A DNA stretch of 64,000 nt from Stenotrophomonas rhizophila (GTDB lineage: Bacteria > Pseudomonadota > Gammaproteobacteria > Xanthomonadales > Xanthomonadaceae). Shown piece after piece: positions 1-7,281 of this stretch. The position numbers and the translations under genes are program-made. Under the pieces are notes generated by a model. The model saw only the letters and a list, made by a program, of their open reading frames with translations, was not told where the DNA came from and did not search any database. The stretch covers positions 744,001-808,000 of the forward strand of contig NZ_VDQT01000002.1 in the NCBI RefSeq assembly GCF_007667275.1, given 5' to 3'. The first letter of the stretch is position 1. Each line of letters opens with the position of its first letter.

Positions 1-63
1 GGCTGGCGCCATGCCAGGGCTAGACGCGGATGCCGTTGGCATCGCGCTTGACCTGACACCTCA

Positions 64-87
64 CAGCCACGCAGGGCGTGGCTCTAC
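64..87 (-). repeat. GTAG-type REP palindrome (SMAG-like), upstream of RAYT
   Basis: A 24-bp element that on the minus strand starts with GTAG and forms a stem from AGCCACGC and GCGTGGCT around CCT. It is inverted relative to the copy at the end of the RAYT gene, so the transposase gene is bracketed by inverted REPs, the usual arrangement for RAYT genes. Confidence 0.85.
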
Positions 88-144
88 GCGCAGGTGAGGG
101 ATTCGGTGATGCCGGGCTTGCTTCGGCTTGGGCACTCTGTTCGC

Positions 145-579
145 ATGTCCAGTCCCCGACTTCGACGTCATCGCGTTTCCCAAACCGGGTATCTCTACAT
201 CCTTACCACTGTGGTGCATGGTCGGCGCAGGCTGTTTGCCGATGCCGCCAATGCGGAGGCGGTCATCGATTCGCTTCGCCATGTCGAGCGCTGCGGCCGC
301 AGCCGGTCCATGGCGTGGGTGGTGATGCCCGATCATGTGCATTGGCTGATGGAACTTCGGCGCGGTACGTTGGCGAGTTGCATGAATGTCTTCAAGTCTT
401 ACAGCAGCCGCCGGTTGGGGGGTGGCAAGGTGTGGCAACACGGCTACTACGATCACGCGATCCGTACCGACGAGTCCTTGCAACATGCTGCGCGCTACAT
501 CGTAGCCAATCCCCTCCGCGCCGGTCTGGCCGAGAGCATTGGCGAATACCCGTACGCATGGTGCCGCTGGGATCTGTAG
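145..579 (+). CDS. REP-associated tyrosine transposase (RAYT, IS200/Y1-like)
   Basis: A single-domain Y1 transposase of 144 residues, expected to bind and cut single-stranded REP hairpins and so spread or maintain the GTAG repeats. The metal-binding HUH motif is visible as PDHVHWL (His64 and His66), and the catalytic tyrosine lies in the WQHGYYDHAIR stretch (Tyr101 or Tyr102). The C-terminal part ARYIVANPLRAGL is typical of the family. ATG 145 is chosen because family members start close to the segment before TGYLYILT; GTG at 94 is an alternative. The gene is flanked by inverted REPs and followed by a tandem REP array. Its TAG stop codon is the TAG of the GTAG heading the downstream REP. Function is inferred from family membership. 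Confidence 0.88.
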   Translation: MSSPRLRRHRVSQTGYLYILTTVVHGRRRLFADAANAEAVIDSLRHVERCGRSRSMAWVVMPDHVHWLMELRRGTLASCMNVFKSYSSRRLGGGKVWQHGYYDHAIRTDESLQHAARYIVANPLRAGLAESIGEYPYAWCRWDL

Positions 580-756
580 AGCCACGCCCTGCGTGGCTGC
601 TCTTCGCTCGGCACCGCGCAGCCACGCAGGGCGTGGCTCTACGGCGGGGCACCGCGCAGCCACGCAGGGCGTGGCTCTACGGCAGGGCACCGCGCAGCCA
701 CGCAGGGCGTGGCTCTACGGCGGGGCACCGCGCAGCCACGCAGGGCGTGGCGTTAC
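576..756. repeat. REP array: one plus-strand copy and four tandem minus-strand copies
   Basis: The plus-strand copy is 576-599. Minus-oriented copies lie at 619-642, 657-680, 695-718 and 733-756, exactly 38 bp apart. Each is a 24-bp REP followed by a 14-bp G+C-rich spacer. The last copy is degenerate (GCGTGGCGTTAC in place of GCGTGGCTCTAC) and contains the stop codon of lpxL. The head-to-head start and regular period resemble a BIME-type cluster next to its RAYT gene. Confidence 0.9.
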
Positions 757-1673
757 TTGTAGAAATCGCTTCTGCCGCCGGGCTGGCGCTTGAAGCGGCG
801 GTGGATCCACAGGTATTGGTCGGGGGCTTCGCGCACCATGGCTTCGATGGCCTGGTTCACCCGTGCGGTGTCCGCTTCTACGTCGTCGCTGGGGAAGTTC
901 TCCAGCGGTGCGCCTATCTTCAGGAAGTATTTCCCGCCCTCGCGACGGTGGAAATACGGAATCACCGCACACCCGGTCATCCGCGCCAGCTGGTGGGTGG
1001 CGGTGATGGTCGACGCGGTGTGGCCGAAGAACGGCACGAACACGGTGTCCTTGCCGCGCATGTCCTGGTCCGGGGCATACCACAGGAATCCGCCCTTCTT
1101 CAGGTGGCGCACGGTGGCGCGGATGTCCTCGTTGGCGTACATCGCCTTGGCATAGCGCAGCCGGCCGAACTTCACCGCCCACTCGTAGACCGGGTTGCGG
1201 TGCTTGCGGTACATGCCCGACAGGTCGACGTGGTCGCACAGCAGCCGCCCGCACATTTCCAGGGTCATGAAGTGGCCCGAGACCAGCAGCACTCCGCGGC
1301 CTTCGGCCTGCATGCGGTGCAGGTGCTCCAGGCCTTCCACCTGCACCTTCGGGCGGATGCTGTCGATGCTGCCCCACCAGGCCCGGGCGAACTCGAAGAT
1401 GCCCACGCCCAGCGCATCGAAGCTGTCGCGCAGCAGGCGCTGGCGCCAGGCGTCGTCCTTCTCCGGGAAGCACAGCTTGAGGTTCACCTCGGCCGCGCGC
1501 CGGCGGCTGCTGGCCACGTGGTAGGCCACGGTGCCCACGCCCCGGCCGAGCGCGCGCTGCAGGCCCCACGGCAGGCGGGCAATGCCGAAGGCCAGGAAGA
1601 TGAAGGCGAAGGTCGGCCAATGGCGCGGGTTGCGCAGGGACGGCCGGGTGGCGGTGGAAGCGTTATCGGACAT
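753..1673 (-). CDS. lpxL: Lipid A biosynthesis acyltransferase (LpxL/HtrB family)
   Basis: A membrane-bound acyltransferase of 306 residues that transfers a secondary acyl chain from acyl-ACP to Kdo-lipid IVA in lipid A synthesis at the inner membrane. The HX4E catalytic motif is visible in SGHFMTLEM near residue 125. An N-terminal hydrophobic anchor is present (FAFIFLAFGIARL), and the downstream DQDMRGKDTVFVPFFG block is typical of the family. It is divergent from waaA across 86 bp, so both LPS genes may share a promoter region. Its 3' end runs into a degenerate REP that holds the TAA stop. LpxM-type specificity cannot be excluded from sequence alone. Confidence 0.88.
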   Translation of the reverse strand: MSDNASTATRPSLRNPRHWPTFAFIFLAFGIARLPWGLQRALGRGVGTVAYHVASSRRRAAEVNLKLCFPEKDDAWRQRLLRDSFDALGVGIFEFARAWWGSIDSIRPKVQVEGLEHLHRMQAEGRGVLLVSGHFMTLEMCGRLLCDHVDLSGMYRKHRNPVYEWAVKFGRLRYAKAMYANEDIRATVRHLKKGGFLWYAPDQDMRGKDTVFVPFFGHTASTITATHQLARMTGCAVIPYFHRREGGKYFLKIGAPLENFPSDDVEADTARVNQAIEAMVREAPDQYLWIHRRFKRQPGGRSDFYK

Positions 1674-1759
1674 GCCCCGATTCTAAGTCATGCGTCCGTT
1701 GCGGTGCGTCGCCCCGTCCCCGCATGTCTTTCCCGGTGCCGCTCCCGTATCCTCTGCGC

Positions 1760-3058
1760 ATGCGTAAAAGCCCTGTCGAATGGATCCTGCGCGGCCTGTA
1801 TTCGGTCGTGCTGTACCTGCTGTTGCCGATCACGGTGTACCACCTGGTCTGGCGCGGCTTCCGGGTGCGTGAATACTTCCAGCGCTGGGACGAGCGCTAC
1901 GCCTCCTATCCGCAACCCACCGGCCAGCCCCGGGTCTGGCTGCACGCGGTGTCGGTGGGCGAGGTCAATGCGGCGGCGCCGCTGGTCAATGCCCTGCGTG
2001 CGCTGCGCCCGGACATCCGCTGGGTGATCACCACGATCACCCCCACCGGCTCGGAACGGGTGCGCTCGCTGTGGGGCGATGCGGTCGACCATGTCTACCT
2101 GCCCTATGACGTGCCTGGCAGCGTCGGCCGCTTCCTCGGCCACTTCAAGCCCAGCCTGGCGCTGATCCTGGAAACCGAGCTGTGGCCGAACCTGCTGTTC
2201 GGCTGCCGTGACCGCGGCATTCCGGTGTATATCCTCAATGCGCGGCTGTCGGCGCGGTCGCTGCGCGGCTACCGCCTGCTGCGCCCGCTGATCGAGCGCA
2301 CCCTGCGCACGGTTACCTGCGTGGCCGCGCAGTCGGCCGACGATGCCGAACGTTTCATCCAGCTGGGCGCGCTGCCCGAGCAGGTGCGGCCGCTGGGCAA
2401 CCTGAAGTTCGACATCGCCACGCCGAACGTGCGCGAGTTCACCGCGCATTTCCACGCCGCGGTGCCGGGCGCGCGCCCGGTGTGGATCGCCGCCAGCACC
2501 CATGAAGGCGAGGAGCAGTCGATCATCGACCTGCACCGGCGCCTGCGTGCCGAGGTTCCCGGCCTGCTGCTGCTGTGGGCGCCGCGTCACCCCGAGCGGT
2601 TCCCGCGGGTGGAAGCGCTGGCGCGCGAGCAGGGCTGGAAGGTCAGCACCCGCCGCCAGCAGCAGTGGCCGCAGCCGGACAGCGACGTGTTCGTGATCGA
2701 TACGCTGGGCGAGCTGATGGCGTTCTACGGCTGCGCACAGGTGGCGTTCGTCGGCGGCAGCCTGCAGCCGATCGGCGGCCACAATCTGCTGGAACCGGCC
2801 GCGATGGGCACGGCTACGGTGACCGGCCCGCACCTGCACAACTTCTCCGAGATCTCCCGGCGCATGCGCGAAGCCGGTGCGGTGGTGATCGCCGATGACG
2901 TGGCAGGGGTCGGCGATGCCCTGCTGACCCTGCTGCAGGACGCGCAGGAACGCGAGGACATGGCCAGCGCCGGCTGCGCGCTGGTGAGCAACGGACGTGG
3001 CGCGTTGAAGCGCACCGTGGAACTGATCGCACCGCAGCTGCCGCCGCCGCTGGAATGA
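1760..3058 (+). CDS. waaA: 3-deoxy-D-manno-octulosonic acid (Kdo) transferase
   Basis: Kdo transferase of 432 residues that adds Kdo from CMP-Kdo to lipid IVA, the step before the late acylation carried out by the neighbouring LpxL-type enzyme. An N-terminal membrane segment (LYSVVLYLLLPITVYHLVW) is followed by the glycosyltransferase-N domain with VSVGEVNAAAPL and ETELWPNLL. A C-terminal GT-B half contains GGSLQPIGGHNLLEPAA. ATG 1760 (MRKSPVEW) fits the family better than the in-frame ATG at 1724, whose extra residues are proline-rich and unlike a membrane anchor. It ends 62 bp before a bidirectional terminator shared with tolC. Confidence 0.92.
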   Translation: MRKSPVEWILRGLYSVVLYLLLPITVYHLVWRGFRVREYFQRWDERYASYPQPTGQPRVWLHAVSVGEVNAAAPLVNALRALRPDIRWVITTITPTGSERVRSLWGDAVDHVYLPYDVPGSVGRFLGHFKPSLALILETELWPNLLFGCRDRGIPVYILNARLSARSLRGYRLLRPLIERTLRTVTCVAAQSADDAERFIQLGALPEQVRPLGNLKFDIATPNVREFTAHFHAAVPGARPVWIAASTHEGEEQSIIDLHRRLRAEVPGLLLLWAPRHPERFPRVEALAREQGWKVSTRRQQQWPQPDSDVFVIDTLGELMAFYGCAQVAFVGGSLQPIGGHNLLEPAAMGTATVTGPHLHNFSEISRRMREAGAVVIADDVAGVGDALLTLLQDAQEREDMASAGCALVSNGRGALKRTVELIAPQLPPPLE

Positions 3059-3120
3059 AGGGCCACCGCCCAACCCCGATGCTGGCTCTACGGCCGATTT
3101 GCCCGTGGTCCTGGCGCATT

Positions 3121-3151
3121 AAAAAAAAGCCACCTTCGCAGGTGGCTTTTT
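3121..3151. terminator. Bidirectional Rho-independent terminator between waaA and tolC
   Basis: GCCACCT (3129-3135) and AGGTGGC (3140-3146) form a perfect stem around TCGC. Eight A lie on the left and five T on the right, so it can stop transcription from waaA (plus) and tolC (minus). Confidence 0.93.
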
Positions 3152-3172
3152 CATTTCCGGGTTACCGCTGGA

Positions 3173-4540
3173 TCACTGGCTGTTGACCGTCGTGCTCGGC
3201 GCGGCGGCCTGCTGGGTCAGCAGGCGGTTGATGTCCTGCAGTTCGGCGATGTCCAGCACGCCGACCGCCTGGCCCAGCTGCAGGCGGTTCTGCAGGAAGG
3301 TGTAGCGGGCGTTGGCGTACTCGAGCTGGGCCGAGAACAGGATGCGCTGGTTCTGGATCACGTCCAGCACGGTGCGGGTACCCACTTCCAGGCCAACCTG
3401 CGAGGCGTCATAGGCGCTCTGCGCGGACACCACCGCCAGGCGGCGCGCTTCCACTTCGCTGATGCCCGCCACCAGGGTCTGGTAGGCGTTGCGGGTGTTG
3501 CGGTCCAGGGCGCGCTTCTGCTGCTCGTAGCCGTCCTGGGCGATGTCGCGCTGGGCCAGGGCCTGGCGCACGCCGGATTGGGTGGCGCCGCCGGAGAAGA
3601 TTGGCACGCTCAGGGTCAGGCCGACGCTGTTGCTGCGCGCGTCCGGGCTGAAGTTGGAACCGCTGCCGACCACGTCGCCCCAGCTGGCCTGGCGGCCCAC
3701 GCTGGCGCCCAGCGACAGGGTCGGGAGGTGGCCGGCGCGCGCTGCCGACACACTGGCTTCGGCCGCGCTCACCTGCAGTTCCTGCGCCTTCAGCGCCGGG
3801 TTCTGCGCGACGGCTTCGTTGACCAGCTGGTCGACGGTGGCGTACTTGGCCGGCAGTTCCGGACGGAAGTCGGCCGGCAGGGCGCGCAGGTCGGTCACCG
3901 GCTGGCCGGTCAGTTCGGTCAACGCCTGGTAGGCGTCGGCCAGGGTGTTCTGCGCGATGATGGTGTTGGCGCGGGCCTGGTCGTACTGGGCGCGCGCTTC
4001 ATGCACGTCGGTGATCGGGGCCAGGCCTACTTCCAGGCGCTTGTCGGCGAAGTCGAACTGCTTCTTCGCCGCCGCTTCGTTGGTCTGCGCCGCCGACAGC
4101 GATTCGATGGCCACCAGCACGTTGAAGTACGCCGCCGAGGTGCGCACGATCAGGTCGTCGTTGGCCGAATCCAGGGTAAAGTCCGCAGCCTTGCTCAGCT
4201 CGCGCTGCGCGCGCAGGTTGGCGAACTGGGTGAAGTTGATCAACGTCTGCGAACCACTGATCCCGTAAGTGCGGTTCTTGGTGGTGTACGAGTCCGAGCT
4301 CACGTCGTGGTTCGGGTTGGTGCGGTTGCGGGTGAGCGAGGCCTCACCGTTGATCTGCGGCAGCAGCGCCGCACGCGCCTGCACGGCGCCTTCCTTGTCG
4401 AACAGACGGGTCGATTCTGCGGCGGACAGCTGCGGATCGCCATTGCGCGCCATTTCGTAGACCTGCAGCAGGTCGGCGGCAGAGGCGGTCATGGGCAGCA
4501 GCGCGGCGGCCAGCGCAATAGCGAGGGATCGGCGGATCAT
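3173..4540 (-). CDS. tolC: TolC-family outer-membrane efflux channel (TolCSm)
   Basis: Outer-membrane channel-tunnel protein of 455 residues, the exit duct for the SmeOP pump and probably for other pumps. The signal peptide is MIRRSLAIALAAALLPMTASA. Two repeated OEP domains follow, with the characteristic long helices (AAYFNVLVAIESLSAAQ... and TRNAYQTLVAGISEVEARR...) and the EVGTRTVLDVI motif. Start ATG 4540 gives the signal peptide directly; an upstream extension would bury it. It lies 16 bp downstream of pcm on the same strand, which suggests a pcm-tolC transcript. Published work on S. maltophilia reports that TolCSm works with SmeOP and that SmeRo represses this operon. Confidence 0.94.
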   Translation of the reverse strand: MIRRSLAIALAAALLPMTASAADLLQVYEMARNGDPQLSAAESTRLFDKEGAVQARAALLPQINGEASLTRNRTNPNHDVSSDSYTTKNRTYGISGSQTLINFTQFANLRAQRELSKAADFTLDSANDDLIVRTSAAYFNVLVAIESLSAAQTNEAAAKKQFDFADKRLEVGLAPITDVHEARAQYDQARANTIIAQNTLADAYQALTELTGQPVTDLRALPADFRPELPAKYATVDQLVNEAVAQNPALKAQELQVSAAEASVSAARAGHLPTLSLGASVGRQASWGDVVGSGSNFSPDARSNSVGLTLSVPIFSGGATQSGVRQALAQRDIAQDGYEQQKRALDRNTRNAYQTLVAGISEVEARRLAVVSAQSAYDASQVGLEVGTRTVLDVIQNQRILFSAQLEYANARYTFLQNRLQLGQAVGVLDIAELQDINRLLTQQAAAPSTTVNSQ

Positions 4541-4556
4541 TGCGGCTTCCTTGGAC

Positions 4557-5204
4557 TCAGAGATGGAACTGGGGTGCCGGCGCGGCACCGCGCAGGTAGT
4601 CGATATCGGTTTCAAACAGGGATTCCTGGCTGCCGTCGGCCTTGACCAGCACCGCTTCCATCACCGGGGCACGGCCATGGATGACGAACAGGCGACCGTT
4701 CGGGCGCAGCCATTGGATGAAACGGGCCGGGATGGTGTCCACCGCGCCGGTGACGCAGATGGCATCAAAGCGACGCTCGGTGTCCCAGGTCAATGCGTCG
4801 GCCGTCTCGATGCGGACGTTGTTGCCGAGGGAGGCGGCATCCAGGCGCGCACGGGCGGCAGCGGCCAGGGTGGGATCGATTTCCAGGCTCAGCACTTCGC
4901 GGGCCAGTTCGCCCATGCAGGCGCTCAGGAAGCCGCTGCCGGTGCCGATTTCCAGCACTTCATCGCCCGCCTGCAGGTTCAGCGCCTGCAGGGTACGGCC
5001 TTCGATGACCGGCTTCATCATCTTCGCGCCATTGCCCAGCGGCAGTTCAATATCGGCATAGGCGAGGGCGCGGTGCGCATCGGCGACGAACGCCTCCCGC
5101 GGCAAACGTGCCAGTACATCAAGCACGCGGATGTCCAGCACGTCCCAGGGACGGATCTGCTGTTCAACCATCAGTTCGCGGGCGTGGGCGTAATCGATCG
5201 TCAT
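4557..5204 (-). CDS. pcm: Protein-L-isoaspartate O-methyltransferase family protein
   Basis: SAM-dependent methyltransferase of 215 residues of the PCMT family, which repairs isoaspartyl residues in damaged proteins. Visible motifs are LPREAFV, GNGAKMMKPVIEGRTLQAL and the SAM-binding loop VLEIGTGSGFLSA. Start ATG 5204 (MTIDYAHARELMVEQQIRP) matches the conserved N-terminus of the family. The usual first substrate-loop sequence is somewhat altered, so repair activity is likely but not certain. It is the first gene of the likely pcm-tolC operon, and its place in the efflux locus is the same as in S. maltophilia. Confidence 0.88.
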   Translation of the reverse strand: MTIDYAHARELMVEQQIRPWDVLDIRVLDVLARLPREAFVADAHRALAYADIELPLGNGAKMMKPVIEGRTLQALNLQAGDEVLEIGTGSGFLSACMGELAREVLSLEIDPTLAAAARARLDAASLGNNVRIETADALTWDTERRFDAICVTGAVDTIPARFIQWLRPNGRLFVIHGRAPVMEAVLVKADGSQESLFETDIDYLRGAAPAPQFHL

Positions 5205-5342
5205 GGGGGTTCTCAATCCAGCGCAAGGGGCCGGCCATTTTACCGGTGCCGGGAGCCGGCGGCGCGCTGAGAGCATCGCTGCCGTCGCGCCGGGGTCGCA
5301 GTGCCGGAAGTCACCGCGACCTCCGGTCCATTCATGTTGTCA

Positions 5343-6014
5343 TCACCGCAGCGGGCGGGTGGCGTACGCCCTCAGGAAAAATTCAACGCTGGCGGCCACA
5401 TGGGCGTCGGCGTCGCACTCGGCCGGGGCCGGTCGCAGCCCGCACATCATATGCGTATGCAGCTCGCCTTTGATCAGGGTGAAGAACTGCAGGGCGGCGG
5501 TGTGGAAGTCGCTGATCTCCAGCTCGCCGCGCTCGGTGCGCGCACGCAGGAACTCGGCCAGGGCATCGCTGGTGCGCTGCGGGCCGGCCAGCCAGAACAT
5601 CTCGCGGATCCGGTCGTCGGTGTCCGGCGCCATCATCACCCGCTGCACGGCGACTGCCGCCGGCGAGGTGATCATGGTGAAGAAGGCCCGGCCGATGCCC
5701 AGCAGCTGCTCGCGCAGGGCGCCGTCGGCATCGGTGACGAACAGCGCGTCGGGCAGCATCTCAACGCAGGTAGATTTCACAGCTTCGGTGAAAAGGGTCT
5801 CTTTGTCGCCGAAATGACTGTAAACGGTCAGCTTGGAGACGCCGGCCTGGGCCGCGATGCTGTCCATGCTGACGCCGCTGTACCCCTGTTCAACGAACAA
5901 TGCCTTGGCCGCTTCCAGGATCGAGGCGCGCTTGCCCAGATCCTTCGGACGGCCGGGTCCGGCGGCCTTGGCAGCGGGCTTGGACGGGGCGGTAGCGGCA
6001 GTGCGGGCAGTCAT
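5343..6014 (-). CDS. smeRo: TetR/AcrR-family repressor of the efflux locus (SmeRo)
   Basis: TetR-type regulator of 223 residues. An Ala/Pro/Lys-rich N-terminal tail precedes the HTH (ILEAAKALFVEQGYSGVSMDSIAAQAGVSKLTVYSHF, about residues 32-68), followed by an all-helical ligand domain. It is transcribed away from smeOP and towards pcm-tolC. In S. maltophilia the protein at this position (SmeRo) negatively regulates both smeOP and tolC. The paired palindromes between its start and smeO are good candidate binding sites, which would also give autoregulation. Confidence 0.9.
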   Translation of the reverse strand: MTARTAATAPSKPAAKAAGPGRPKDLGKRASILEAAKALFVEQGYSGVSMDSIAAQAGVSKLTVYSHFGDKETLFTEAVKSTCVEMLPDALFVTDADGALREQLLGIGRAFFTMITSPAAVAVQRVMMAPDTDDRIREMFWLAGPQRTSDALAEFLRARTERGELEISDFHTAALQFFTLIKGELHTHMMCGLRPAPAECDADAHVAASVEFFLRAYATRPLR

Positions 6015-6137
6015 CCAAACAATACTAGACCAATCGGTTCGATATTTATACTATACCGACTGGTTCACTATTAGCCGTCGTGGAATGGAGTGTTGCCTCC
6101 ACGCGGTTCCCCCCGGTACTTCAAGGTCCGAGACCTC
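6015..6137. promoter_or_regulatory. smeRo-smeO intergenic promoter region with paired operator-like palindromes
   Basis: Two related imperfect palindromes, ACCAATCGGT (6029-6038) and ACCGACTGGT (6055-6064), lie 26 bp apart centre to centre. They are inverted copies of one another with two mismatches. Between them is an A+T-rich stretch (GATATTTATACTATA) suited to -10 elements. The layout fits a TetR-family operator controlling the divergent smeRo and smeO promoters. Binding is inferred. Confidence 0.6.
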
Positions 6138-7277
6138 ATGAACAACGTGCGATGGATGAGCGGTGGGCTGCTGGCGTTGATGCTGGCAGCGTGTGGCAAA
6201 CAGGATGTCGAGCCGGCCGCGCCGACCCCGGTGCTGGTGGTGCAGCCCGGCACCGTGAGCGGGCAGGAAGTGGCGGCATACCCGGGCGAGGTGCATGCGC
6301 GCGAGGAAAGCCCGCTGTCGTTCCGGGTCGGCGGCAACCTGGTCAAGCGCCATGTCGATGCCGGCCAGCGCGTGCGCAAGGGCGACCTGCTGGCGGAACT
6401 GGATGCGGCCGACTTCGCCTCGCAGGCGAGCGCGTCGCAGGCGCAGCTGGCCGCGGCCGAAGCCGACCTGGTGCGCGCCCGCGACGACCAGAAGCGCTAC
6501 GCCACGCTCGCCCAGCAGCAGCTGGTCAGCCAGTCCACCCTCGATGCGCAGACCGCCGCGTTCAAGGCCGCGCAGGGCCAGGCCAATGCCGCGCGTGCCA
6601 ACCTGGCCGTGGCCCGCAACCAGACCGGGTATGCGCAGCTGCGCGCTCCGGCCGACGGCGTGATCGCCAGCCGCCAGGCCGAAGCCGGGCAGGTGGTGGG
6701 CGCCGGGCAGACGGTGTTCACCCTGGCGGCCGATGGCGGCCGCGAGGTGCTCATCGCACTGCCGGAAAGCAACATCCGCGATTACAAGGTCGGCCAGCAG
6801 GTGCAGGTGGAACTGTGGAACGCGCCGGGCCAGATGCTGCCGGGCACGATCCGCGAGATCGCCCCGGCTGCCGATGCGCAGGGCCGCACCTACGCCACCC
6901 GGGTCAGCCTGGCGCCGGAAGCGGCGGCGGAAGTGGAGCTGGGCCAGAGCGCGCGCGTGTTCGCCGCCGCCGGCCGCGCCGGCACCCTGCAGGTGCCGCT
7001 GGGCGCGGTGCTGCGCGGTACCGAGGGCAGGGCCAGCGTGTGGGTGGTGAACCCGGCCGACGGCGCGATCAAGGCCACGCCGGTGACGGTGGGCGCTTAC
7101 GGCCCCGACGCGGTGCCGGTGCTGTCCGGCGTCGCCGCGCAGGACTGGGTGGTAGCCGCCGGCGGCCACCTGCTGCGCGAAGGCCAGGTGGTGACCCCGG
7201 TGGACCGGCAGAACCGACCGGTGCTGAAGCCGGCCGCTGCCCCGGCCGCTGGCGCTGCCCGCGGCAAGGGGCACTGA
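6138..7277 (+). CDS. smeO: RND efflux periplasmic adaptor (SmeO, membrane fusion protein)
   Basis: Periplasmic adaptor of 379 residues linking the inner-membrane pump SmeP to TolC. Start ATG 6138 gives a lipoprotein signal peptide with lipobox LAAC (Cys18). Then come a barrel-sandwich/lipoyl half (LSFRVGGNLVKRHVDAGQRVRKGDLLAELD), an alpha-hairpin (SQAQLAAAEADLVRARDDQKRY...), the second lipoyl half (YAQLRAPADGVIASRQAEAGQVV) and beta-barrel and membrane-proximal domains. It ends in an Ala/Pro-rich tail. smeP begins 4 bp downstream, so the two are co-transcribed and probably translationally coupled. Confidence 0.94.
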   Translation: MNNVRWMSGGLLALMLAACGKQDVEPAAPTPVLVVQPGTVSGQEVAAYPGEVHAREESPLSFRVGGNLVKRHVDAGQRVRKGDLLAELDAADFASQASASQAQLAAAEADLVRARDDQKRYATLAQQQLVSQSTLDAQTAAFKAAQGQANAARANLAVARNQTGYAQLRAPADGVIASRQAEAGQVVGAGQTVFTLAADGGREVLIALPESNIRDYKVGQQVQVELWNAPGQMLPGTIREIAPAADAQGRTYATRVSLAPEAAAEVELGQSARVFAAAGRAGTLQVPLGAVLRGTEGRASVWVVNPADGAIKATPVTVGAYGPDAVPVLSGVAAQDWVVAAGGHLLREGQVVTPVDRQNRPVLKPAAAPAAGAARGKGH

Positions 7278-7281
7278 CCCC

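Noticed and set aside
619..756. CRISPR-like array (24-bp repeats, 14-bp spacers, 38-bp period)
   Set aside because: The spacers are almost identical and far too short, the repeat is a REP found throughout the window, and there are no cas genes.
78..2027. A long plus-strand frame running from the RAYT region through lpxL into waaA
   Set aside because: It is a frame shadow through repeats and the lpxL antisense; it crosses two real genes and has no domain.
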